Below, piece by piece: positions 1 through 5,271 of a stretch of 8,426 nt of DNA; the first letter of the stretch is position 1; every line of letters starts with the position of its first letter. The stretch lies in the NCBI GenBank assembly GCA_007133145.1, contig SLNF01000163.1, positions 1 through 8,426 of the forward strand, in the 5' to 3' direction. Made by a program: the position numbers and the translations under genes. The DNA comes from Nitriliruptorales bacterium. Lineage in GTDB: Bacteria; Actinomycetota; Nitriliruptoria; Euzebyales; Egibacteraceae. Below the pieces are notes generated by a model. It was not told where the DNA came from, did not search any database, and was given only the letters and a program-made list of their open reading frames with translations.

Positions 1-32
1 CAGAATTCGGCGTTGTTGGGTGCAGGAGTCCT

Positions 33-78
33 GAGACGAGGAGGGCGCCGCCTGTGGAGGAGGCGCCCTCCTCGTCTC
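33..78. repeat. Perfect 17-bp inverted repeat / strong hairpin in leader or terminator position
   Basis: Bases 33-49 (GAGACGAGGAGGGCGCC) and 62-78 (GGCGCCCTCCTCGTCTC) are exact reverse complements separated by 12 bases. As RNA the stem can continue inward past a G-A mismatch (50/61) with three more pairs (51-53 with 58-60) closing a GUGG loop. It can also continue outward with U-G, C-G, C-G, U-G (32-29 with 79-82). No T-run follows on either strand, so it is not a classical intrinsic terminator, although U-less hairpin terminators are described in actinobacteria. It may end a gene left of the window, or be part of the leader of the khtT-like gene, 214 bases further on. The repeat itself is certain; its role is not. 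Confidence 0.85.
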
Positions 79-273
79 GGGGAGGGTGGCGCCGAGGAGG
101 ATGGCCTTCTTGGTGAGGCCGAGGACGCGCAGAAGCGTGGCGGCGCGACCCCTCGGGCTCGGAGAGTGCTCTGGACGGAAGGGCCGGTGGGGTGGCGGGC
201 CGGCCGCGTTGTCGGCGATCATGGGGGTCGCGCGTGACGCCCGCCGGGCGAGCGCGTCGAGACCGCAGTGTCG

Positions 274-284
274 GAGACGAGGAG
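274..284 (+). promoter_or_regulatory. Shine-Dalgarno region of the khtT-like gene
   Basis: GAGGAG at 279-284 lies 8 bases before the GTG at 293, which decides the start. The 11-base stretch 274-284 (GAGACGAGGAG) repeats the left arm of the hairpin at 33-43 and is therefore exactly complementary to its right arm at 68-78. This would allow the leader hairpin to mask the ribosome binding site if both are on one transcript. Confidence 0.75.
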
Positions 285-292
285 CCCCTGCT

Positions 293-781
293 GTGCGCAA
301 GATCGAGGAGACGCTGCTGCCGGGCGTCGGCGTGCGCCACGACCTGCAGACCAGGGAGGATCGGCGCGTCGGGGTGATCGCGCACCACGCCGGACGCAAG
401 GAGCTGCTCATCTACGAGCGCGAGGACCCGGACGCCTGCGCCGAGGTCGTCGCCCTCGACGAGGACGAGGGTCATGCCGTCGCCGAGATGCTCGGTGGCG
501 CCGGGGTGACCGCGAGCCTCGAGGCGCTCGCCCAGGAGATCGAGGGGCTCGCGATCGACTGGGTGCGCGTGGGTGCCGAAGGGCAGGACGCCGAGCGGCG
601 TCTCGCCGAGGTCGAGGCGTCGGGCGAGCGCGCAGCGACGGTCGTCGCGGTGCAGCGCGGCAACCGTCTCCACGGTGCGCCAGGCGCGGAGTTCACGCTC
701 CGCGCCGGCGACGTCGCGGTCGTCGTCGGTACCCGTGAGGGCGTGGCCACGCTGGCCTCGCGGTTGCGCTCGACAGGGTGA
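293..781 (+). CDS. khtT: KhtT-like regulatory subunit of a K+(Na+)/H+ antiporter (TrkA-C/RCK_C domain)
   Basis: A 162-residue soluble cytoplasmic protein, expected to bind the antiporter encoded immediately downstream and gate cation/proton exchange in response to a ligand; in characterised KhtT proteins, nucleotides such as c-di-AMP and pH act on the RCK_C domain. The N-terminal part starts with the family-typical stretch ETLLPGVGVRHDL (residues 6-18), followed by DRRVGVIAHHAGRKELLIY and DPDACAEVV. The C-terminal part from about residue 88 (IDWVRV) to 158 has the beta-rich TrkA-C pattern, ending with FTLRAGDVAVVVGTREG. The GTG start at 293 is chosen because it has GAGGAG at the right distance and places the conserved motif at the N-terminus. 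Its TGA stop overlaps the GTG start of the next gene by four bases (778-781), indicating translational coupling. The regulatory role is inferred from family; the ligand cannot be read from sequence. Family assignment is confident. Confidence 0.88.
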   Translation: MRKIEETLLPGVGVRHDLQTREDRRVGVIAHHAGRKELLIYEREDPDACAEVVALDEDEGHAVAEMLGGAGVTASLEALAQEIEGLAIDWVRVGAEGQDAERRLAEVEASGERAATVVAVQRGNRLHGAPGAEFTLRAGDVAVVVGTREGVATLASRLRSTG

Positions 782-1971
782 TCGCGCCGCTCGCGCAGGT
801 CGACCCCGAGGTCCCGCGCACGCTCATCGAGCTCGGCGGCGCGGTCCTCGCGTTGTCGGTCGTCGCGCGCGTGGCGTACCGCATCGGCTTCAGCCCGGTC
901 CCCTTCTACCTCTTCGCGGGCCTCGTCTTCGGCACCGGCGGTCTCCTTCCCCTGTCCCTGGGCGAGGAGTTCATCGCGGTCGGCGCGGAGATCGGTGTCG
1001 TCCTGCTGCTCTTCCTGCTCGGCATCGAGTACAGCGGCGAGGAGCTCACTGGCGGTCTCCGTCAGAGCTGGCGGGCGGGCCTGGTCGACATCGTCCTGAA
1101 CTTCACCCCCGGGCTCCTCGTCGGACTCGCGCTGGGGTGGGATCCGATCGCGGCGATCCTCCTCGGCGGGGTCACCTTCAACACCTCTTCGGGGATCATG
1201 GCCCGGCTGCTCGAGGAACTGGACCGTCTCGGGAACCGGGAGACGCCCGCGGTCCTCGTGATCTCGGTCTTCGAGGACCTCACGAACACCTTCTACCTGC
1301 CGATCGTCGGGGTGCTGCTCCTCGGTGTCGGCTGGGCGACGGGCCTGCTGTCGGTGGGCCTGGCCCTCGGCGTCGTGCTCCTCGCCCTGCTGGCGGGCAC
1401 CCGCTACACCGGGCAGCTCTCCTCGCTCATCGCGAGTCGCAGCAGCGAGGTCGTGCTGCTCACGACCATTGGGCTCGTTCTCACGATCGCCGGCATCGCC
1501 GAGCAGCTGCAGATCTCTGCGGCGATTGCCGCGTTCCTCCTCGGCATCGCCCTGTCGGGGCCGGTGGCCGAGCAGACCCGGCGGCTGCTCGGGCCGTTGC
1601 GTGATCTCTTCGCTGCGCTCTTCTTCCTCTTCTTCGGGCTGCAGACCGACCCTGCCGCCATCCCCTCGGTGCTGCCGCTCGCGGTCGGCCTCGCCGTGCT
1701 CACGACGGTGACGAAGGTCGCCACCGGTTGGTACTCCGCCCGGGCGTTCGGGGCGCGTCGCCGTGGACGCCTGCGGGCCGGCACGGCGCTCATCCCACGT
1801 GGGGAGTTCTCGATCGTCATCGCCGGCCTCGGCGTCACCGCCGGGGTCGAGAGCATGCTCGGACCGCTCGCAGCGGCCTACGTCCTCATCCTCGCGGTCG
1901 TCGCGCCGCTGCTCATGCGCTTCTCCAACGAGATCCACGACCGCGTGACGAGCTGGCGGTCGGGTGGGTAG
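778..1971 (+). CDS. khtU: KhtU-like CPA2 cation:proton antiporter
   Basis: A 397-residue polytopic membrane protein, almost entirely hydrophobic segments, of the Na+/H+ exchanger (KefB/KefC/KhtU) superfamily. It should extrude K+ or Na+ in exchange for H+ across the cytoplasmic membrane. Visible landmarks: VVLLLFLLGIEY (residues 74-85), the discontinuous-helix region FNTSSGIMARLLEELDRLGN (134-153), the acidic ion-site pair E166-D167 in VFEDL, FFLFFGLQTDP (282-292) matching the Kef FFxxxG pattern, and IPRGEFSIVIAG (339-350). It has no fused C-terminal TrkA-N/C domain, unlike KefC, which fits a two-gene system with the separate KhtT-like subunit. GTG start overlaps the khtT-like stop (GTGA, 778-781) and has no strong ribosome binding site of its own, so it probably depends on translation of the first gene. 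Cation preference cannot be told from the sequence. Confidence 0.88.
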   Translation: MIAPLAQVDPEVPRTLIELGGAVLALSVVARVAYRIGFSPVPFYLFAGLVFGTGGLLPLSLGEEFIAVGAEIGVVLLLFLLGIEYSGEELTGGLRQSWRAGLVDIVLNFTPGLLVGLALGWDPIAAILLGGVTFNTSSGIMARLLEELDRLGNRETPAVLVISVFEDLTNTFYLPIVGVLLLGVGWATGLLSVGLALGVVLLALLAGTRYTGQLSSLIASRSSEVVLLTTIGLVLTIAGIAEQLQISAAIAAFLLGIALSGPVAEQTRRLLGPLRDLFAALFFLFFGLQTDPAAIPSVLPLAVGLAVLTTVTKVATGWYSARAFGARRRGRLRAGTALIPRGEFSIVIAGLGVTAGVESMLGPLAAAYVLILAVVAPLLMRFSNEIHDRVTSWRSGG

Positions 1972-1974
1972 CCT
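1945..1974 (+). promoter_or_regulatory. Possible promoter for the universal stress protein gene
   Basis: GTGACG at 1945-1950 and TAGCCT at 1969-1974 are spaced by 18 bases and resemble a degenerate -35 (TTGACA) and a TAnnnT -10. They overlap the antiporter stop codon and lie 54 bases before the usp start. An almost identical GGTAGCGT occurs at 2672, upstream of the next gene cluster. Readthrough from the antiporter is equally possible. Confidence 0.3.
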
Positions 1975-2015
1975 CCCATCGGGAACGTCGAGATCGCCGT
2001 TGTGCGCGCTGCGAC

Positions 2016-2021
2016 AGGAGG
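2016..2021 (+). promoter_or_regulatory. Consensus Shine-Dalgarno AGGAGG of the universal stress protein gene
   Basis: A perfect AGGAGG ends 7 bases before GTG 2029. It selects that start over the in-frame GTG at 2002, which has no such site and would add nine residues ahead of the conserved Usp beginning. Confidence 0.8.
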
Positions 2022-2028
2022 CACCACC

Positions 2029-2466
2029 GTGCGTGAGGTCGTCGTGGGTGTCGACGGGTCCCCGGGAGCTGGGCAAGCGCTGCGCTGGGCTGCGGACTAC
2101 GCCGTCGTCGGCGGGCAGCGCCTTCGGCTCGTCCACGCACACGTCCCGTACTCCCGGCAGTACCCGTTCGACCTCACCTCGGCCGGGTCGGGGCTCGAAG
2201 CGGCCGACGCGCGGAGCCGCTCCGCTGCCGAGTCCGTGCTCGCCGACGCCGCTGCGCGTGTCCGTGCCGAAGCCGACGTCGACGTCCTCACCGAGCTCGT
2301 CGAGGGCGACGCGGCGCAGGCGCTGCTCGACCGCTCCGCCCGGGCGGACCTCCTCGTCGTCGGCGCCCGCGGGCTCGGGGGCTTCGCTGGCCTGCTCCTC
2401 GGCTCGGTGAGCCAGCGCTGCGTCCAGCACGCCGCCTGCCCCGTCGTCGTCGTCCCGCAGAGCTGA
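2029..2466 (+). CDS. Universal stress protein (UspA family), ATP-binding type
   Basis: A 145-residue single-domain cytoplasmic Usp. It begins with the first beta strand and loop MREVVVGVDGSPGA (1-14), typical of actinobacterial Usp proteins, and ends with a strand CPVVVVPQS. The nucleotide-binding signature G-x2-G-x9-G-S is complete: G112, G115, G125, S126 (VGARGLGG...LLLGSVSQ). It therefore belongs to the ATP-binding class rather than the non-binding UspA class. Such proteins accumulate under stress or energy limitation and often act as small ATP-dependent partners; the specific partner is unknown. It lies 57 bases after the antiporter stop on the same strand, so it may be cotranscribed with the ion antiporter or read from its own promoter. 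Family call is secure, physiological role is not. Confidence 0.92.
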   Translation: MREVVVGVDGSPGAGQALRWAADYAVVGGQRLRLVHAHVPYSRQYPFDLTSAGSGLEAADARSRSAAESVLADAAARVRAEADVDVLTELVEGDAAQALLDRSARADLLVVGARGLGGFAGLLLGSVSQRCVQHAACPVVVVPQS

Positions 2467-2614
2467 CCAACACCGGCTGAGGGGGCATCGCGAGGGGCCG
2501 CCAACATCCCACGGCCACGGCGGCCGCGGGAGCGAGAGGCCAGGTCCCCCATCGCCCACCCGGCGCCCAGGAGACCCGAATCACTGCACGCCCACGGTAC
2601 GCCCAGCCCCTCGC

Positions 2615-2632
2615 GGCGGGGAGCCTCCCGCC
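2615..2632 (+). terminator. Possible hairpin terminator after the usp gene
   Basis: GGCGGG (2615-2620) and CCCGCC (2627-2632) form a six-pair GC stem with a six-base loop. A second weaker inverted repeat, GGCCGCC (2496-2502) with GGCGGCC (2519-2525), sits closer to the usp stop. Neither is followed by a T-run, so termination is only a possibility. Confidence 0.28.
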
Positions 2633-2673
2633 CCCGAGTCGCCGGGCCCCTCTGGCCTCGGCATCGGCGCTGG

Positions 2674-2679
2674 TAGCGT
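2674..2679 (+). promoter_or_regulatory. Candidate -10 box (TAGCGT) for the LapA/PlsC/MFS cluster
   Basis: TAGCGT fits the TAnnnT pattern of actinobacterial -10 boxes. It sits 114 bases before the LapA-domain start in a stretch otherwise poor in TA. The -35 position (around 2651-2656, TCTGGC) does not resemble TTGAC, so support is weak. Confidence 0.3.
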
Positions 2680-2793
2680 GTCGGCGCACGTTCGTCTCCC
2701 TGGCATGCGACGCCGTGCCGACGCGACCCCCACGGGCCCCGCGATCGCGCGAGCCTCGTGCGGCGCCGGTGGAGCAAGGACGGAGGTTCCCTC

Positions 2794-3036
2794 ATGGGGC
2801 ACGCGGAGCAACCGCGCAAGGGCGGCTGGCAGCGCTGGCTGACGCCGTCGAGGCTCGTGGCGCTCGTCCTCGTCCTCATCGTCGCCGGCTTCATCGTGCA
2901 GAACCGCGAGGAGGTCTCCCTGCAACTGCTCCTCTTCACGGTCTCGGCGCCGCTGTGGTCGGCGAGCGTGTCGCTGCTCGTCATCGGCATCCTCATCGGG
3001 TGGCTGCTCGCGGGCAGGAGCAAGAGCAAGGGCTGA
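2794..3036 (+). CDS. LapA-domain (DUF1049) small membrane protein
   Basis: An 80-residue protein with two predicted membrane helices: about residues 19-36 (SRLVALVLVLIVAGFIVQ) and about 54-74 (LWSASVSLLVIGILIGWLLA). The first helix runs into QNREEVSLQLLLFT (36-49), the recognisable LapA/DUF1049 pattern in which an Asn after the helix is followed by V-x-L-x-L-F. The N-terminus (10 residues with several charges) and the C-terminal RSKSKG are basic, suggesting both ends are cytoplasmic. In enterobacteria LapA/LapB are linked to lipopolysaccharide assembly; in Gram-positive high-GC bacteria the role is unknown, so no function is claimed beyond an envelope membrane protein. ATG 2794 is chosen because GGAGG (2782-2786) lies 7 bases upstream. 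The acyltransferase gene starts 11 bases after its stop. Confidence 0.82.
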   Translation: MGHAEQPRKGGWQRWLTPSRLVALVLVLIVAGFIVQNREEVSLQLLLFTVSAPLWSASVSLLVIGILIGWLLAGRSKSKG

Positions 3037-3046
3037 GGCGAGCAGG

Positions 3047-3826
3047 GTGGCTGCCGACCTGCGGTCGCGCGCTCGCGACGACCTTCCGCGTTGGGGACGT
3101 CGGGAGCCGGCATGGCGGCTGCTCGGGCCACCGCTGACGGCCGCGGTCCACGGGCTCTTCGAGGTGCGCACGGGTGGCCTGCACCACGTGCCCCGGCGAG
3201 GCCCCGCGCTCGTCGTCGCGAACCACATCGGACATCTCGACCCCCTCGTGCTGGCGATGACGCTGCTGCGGGACGCCGGCCGGCGGGCGCGCTTCCTCGC
3301 GCTGGCAGAGCTCTTCGACGACCCGGTCGTCGGGTGGTGGCTGCGGCGCGGCGGGGCGATTCCCGTGCAGCGGGGCCGTGGACTCGGTCCGGTGGTCGCC
3401 GCCGCCACCGACGCCCTCGAGCACGGCGAAGTCGTCGTGATCTACCCAGAGGGTCGCCTGCCGCGCGGGCAGACGCCGGCCGCGCGACCTGGTGCGGGGG
3501 CCATCGCGCTCGCCACCGCCGCTCCCACCCTGCCGGTCGGGCTGTGGGGGATGCAGGCGGAGTTGCCGGGGCCACGGGTCAGGCGCCCGGTCGCCGTCGA
3601 GGTCGGCGCGCCGCGTTGGGCCCACGACTTGGGCAGCGACGACCCGCGGGCGGTGAGCACCGCGCTGCTCGGGTCGATCCGCGCAGAGCTGCTGCCACGC
3701 GCCCGCCGGCGCTGTGGCTTCCCCGCCGACTACCCCGACGTCGACCCCGAGCGCGTCGTCGAAGCGACGGGATCGACGTGGCGCACGACCAAGCTCCTCG
3801 CCCGGCGGATGCTCGGGCGACGATGA
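3047..3826 (+). CDS. plsC: 1-acyl-sn-glycerol-3-phosphate acyltransferase family (PlsC/LPLAT)
   Basis: A 259-residue protein expected to transfer an acyl chain to lysophosphatidic acid, giving phosphatidic acid, at the inner face of the membrane. All four acyltransferase blocks are visible. Block I: NHIGHLDP (59-66) with catalytic H60 and D65 in the HX4D arrangement. Block II: GAIPVQRG (103-110). Block III: YPEG (133-136). Block IV: LPVGLWG (162-168). Two departures from common forms: the residue usually Ser in NHxSxxDP is Gly62, and YPEG is followed by RLPRG rather than the usual TRS. A different lysophospholipid or acyl substrate is therefore possible. GTG 3047 is preferred: GAGG (3035-3038), overlapping the LapA-domain stop codon, is 8 bases upstream, and no other in-frame start precedes block I as well. 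The stop TGA at 3824-3826 overlaps an ATG at 3823. Enzyme family secure; exact substrate unknown. Confidence 0.88.
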   Translation: MAADLRSRARDDLPRWGRREPAWRLLGPPLTAAVHGLFEVRTGGLHHVPRRGPALVVANHIGHLDPLVLAMTLLRDAGRRARFLALAELFDDPVVGWWLRRGGAIPVQRGRGLGPVVAAATDALEHGEVVVIYPEGRLPRGQTPAARPGAGAIALATAAPTLPVGLWGMQAELPGPRVRRPVAVEVGAPRWAHDLGSDDPRAVSTALLGSIRAELLPRARRRCGFPADYPDVDPERVVEATGSTWRTTKLLARRMLGRR

Positions 3827-3933
3827 GACGGGACCGCAGACGCCGACGTCGGCGCGGCGGCGCGCCGCGTGGCGGCCCCTGCGCCGGCCGCGGGGGGACG
3901 GAAGCCGCCGCGGGGGGCAGGCTCGGGCAATGA
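3823..3933 (+). other. Arg-rich 36-codon frame bridging plsC and the MFS gene by two ATGA overlaps
   Basis: The 103 bases between plsC and the MFS gene carry an open frame that starts at ATG 3823, inside the plsC stop (ATGA 3823-3826). It ends at TGA 3931-3933, inside the MFS start (ATGA 3930-3933). The predicted peptide is dominated by Arg, Gly and Ala and resembles no family I know. No ribosome binding site precedes it. It might relay translation from plsC to the MFS gene, or be a chance consequence of GC-rich sequence. I do not claim it as a functional gene. Confidence 0.25.
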
Positions 3934-5222
3934 GCGCCAAGAGGCTGCCGCGCGTCGAGGACCTGCGGGAGGGGCGCGTCCCGTGGCTGACGCCGCCGAT
4001 CCTCGCCGCAGCGCTGCTCGCGATGTTCGCCGGGGCGGCGCAGTTCGGCTTCACCGCCATCGCCGCCGACGTGGCCGCGGAGTTCGGCCAGCCGATGCCG
4101 GAGGATCCCGACGACCCCCTCGCGCAGGTCGGCCTGGCCTTGACGACGCTCGGCATCGGGTTCGCGATCGTGCGGCTCGCCGCCTTGGCCAGCCTGCCGG
4201 CGTCCGCGCTCGCGGACCGCTTCGGTCGGCGTCGCACGCTCGTGGCCTTCGCCGGCCTCGGGCTGCTGGCCACCGCGCTGGCCGGCGCAGCCCCGACGTT
4301 CTGGGTGCTCGTCGCCCTCCTCGCGGTGAGTCGGCCGCTGCTCACGGGCACGAACGCCGTCGCCGCGGTGGTCGCCGCCGAGGAGACCGACAGCGGCGCT
4401 CGCACCGCGGCGATCGCCGTGGTCGGCGGGGCCTACGCGGTCGGGTCCGGCGTCATCTCGGTGGTGCGGGGTCTCGTCGACCCGCTCGTCGGCTTCCGTG
4501 GCGTCCTCGCGCTCGTCGTCGTGCCGTTGCTGCTCCTCCCGCTCGTGGCGCGCCGCGTGAGCGAGCCGCCGCGCTACGCCCGGGTCCGCTCGGCGGGGGT
4601 CGCGCGTCGCCGCCTCGGTGCGGTCCCCCGCGGCTACCGCCGCCGCCTCGGGCTCCTCTGTGTGATCACCGTGGGCGTCGGTCTCATCATCGGCCCGACG
4701 TGGACCTACCTCTTCGTCTACGGCGAGGGTGTGCTCGGCGTCGAACCGCTCGGCATGGGCGCGCTCGTGCTCGCCGCCGGGCCGACCGGCCTCGCCGGCC
4801 TCCTGCTCGGTCGCTGGGCCGCCGACACCCTCGGTCGTCGGGTGGTGGCCGCCGCCACGATGGTCCTCGGCGCCGCGGCCGCCGTGCTCGCCTACTCGGC
4901 GCAGACGCCGTCCCTCGTGGTCGGCTACCTCGGGTCGATCGTGGCGATGTCCGCCTACACACCCTCGGGCGGGGCGCTCGACGCCGAGGTGTTCCCCACC
5001 TCGGTGCGCGCCACGGCCGCGGGGTGGCTGGCGGCCAGCAGCGTCCTCGGGTCGGTGGTGGGGCTCGTCGCCTTCGGGCTGCTCATCGACGCGGCAGGCT
5101 CCTTCGCTCCCGCCGCGCTCGCGGTGTGCGGCCCTGCCGGGCTCCTCGCCGTGCTCTACGCGTGGCTGCCCGAGACCCGTGGTCGGGAGCTCGAGCAGAC
5201 GGCCCCCGAGCCAGAGGCCTGA
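3930..5222 (+). CDS. MFS transporter (12-helix, sugar-porter/metabolite-symporter-like signatures)
   Basis: A 430-residue major facilitator with about 12 hydrophobic segments in two halves separated by a basic cytoplasmic loop (about residues 207-240). The loop 2-3 motif A is ADRFGRRRT (95-103), with a second-half counterpart RWAADTLGRR (295-304). Near the end are EVFPTSVRATAAG (353-365) and PETRGRELE (414-422), features shared with sugar porters and metabolite:H+ symporters. The substrate cannot be inferred; motif content favours a proton-coupled transporter of a small organic molecule, in either direction. ATG 3930 is chosen because it precedes the first helix (from about residue 21) by a sensible 20 residues. 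The in-frame extension to 3714 would run through plsC and is Ser/Arg/Pro-rich. The ribosome binding site is weak (AGG 3919-3921), consistent with coupling to upstream translation. It is likely the last gene of the LapA-PlsC cluster. Confidence 0.85.
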   Translation: MSAKRLPRVEDLREGRVPWLTPPILAAALLAMFAGAAQFGFTAIAADVAAEFGQPMPEDPDDPLAQVGLALTTLGIGFAIVRLAALASLPASALADRFGRRRTLVAFAGLGLLATALAGAAPTFWVLVALLAVSRPLLTGTNAVAAVVAAEETDSGARTAAIAVVGGAYAVGSGVISVVRGLVDPLVGFRGVLALVVVPLLLLPLVARRVSEPPRYARVRSAGVARRRLGAVPRGYRRRLGLLCVITVGVGLIIGPTWTYLFVYGEGVLGVEPLGMGALVLAAGPTGLAGLLLGRWAADTLGRRVVAAATMVLGAAAAVLAYSAQTPSLVVGYLGSIVAMSAYTPSGGALDAEVFPTSVRATAAGWLAASSVLGSVVGLVAFGLLIDAAGSFAPAALAVCGPAGLLAVLYAWLPETRGRELEQTAPEPEA

Positions 5223-5237
5223 GCGGCGCTGCTGTTG

Positions 5238-5255
5238 CGCGCGTCCGGTCGCGCG
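5238..5255. terminator. Possible bidirectional hairpin terminator between convergent MFS and gcvP genes
   Basis: CGCGCG (5238-5243) and CGCGCG (5250-5255) form a six-pair stem around TCCGGT in the 49-base gap between two convergent stop codons. This is where a shared terminator is expected. There is no T-run, so the call rests on position and pairing only. The same bases can also be read as a tandem CGCGCGTCC repeat. Confidence 0.35.
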
Positions 5256-5271
5256 TCCCCGAGTCGGTGCC

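Larger units (their letters stand above)
1..292. other. Non-coding leader / intergenic stretch upstream of the khtT-like gene
   Basis: I see no convincing gene here. The frame of the khtT-like gene stays open upstream to 86, but that extension is Arg/Gly/Pro-rich, unlike the conserved family start. An in-frame ATG at 101 has GAGGAGG directly abutting it with no spacer. Other small frames are low-complexity and run through the hairpin. There is no TA dinucleotide anywhere from 1 to 412, so no TAnnnT-type -10 box exists here on either strand. The promoter for the antiporter genes is therefore outside the window or of a non-canonical type. Purine-rich GAGGAG copies recur at 38-44, 57-63, 94-100 and 279-284. 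Confidence 0.6.
2467..2793 (+). other. Gap between the usp gene and the LapA-domain gene
   Basis: These 327 bases hold no reading frame that I can assign. The in-frame upstream extension of the next gene to GTG 2758 lacks a good ribosome binding site and family similarity. The gap contains two possible hairpins (2496-2525 and 2615-2632), a promoter-like TAGCGT box at 2674-2679, and otherwise unremarkable GC-rich DNA. No tRNA- or CRISPR-like structure was seen. Confidence 0.55.

Noticed and set aside
3..8. GAATTC at the very left edge, possibly a cloning junction
   Set aside because: A single six-base site near an arbitrary window edge is not evidence of a construct or vector boundary.
13..237. 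Small + frame from TTG 13
   Set aside because: It passes through both arms of the hairpin, has no family resemblance, and its start has no clear ribosome binding site.
86..292. N-terminal extension of the khtT-like protein from 86 or from ATG 101
   Set aside because: The extension is Arg/Pro/Gly-rich, not part of the family, and the GAGGAGG before ATG 101 has no spacer. GTG 293 has a well-placed ribosome site and the conserved beginning.
1..292. A c-di-AMP (ydaO-type) or other known riboswitch upstream of the khtT-like gene
   Set aside because: The genes would fit such control, but I cannot recognise the conserved core of a known riboswitch class; a covariance-model search would be decisive.
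472..2559. A minus-strand frame of about 695 codons opposite khtT, khtU and usp
   Set aside because: It is antisense to three well-supported genes; the translation is highly charged low-complexity (Glu/Arg/Asp) without domains.
3091..3933. A 280-codon + frame overlapping plsC and the spacer
   Set aside because: Out of frame with the conserved PlsC motifs and Arg/Ala-rich throughout; only its last 36 codons are discussed because of the ATGA overlaps.
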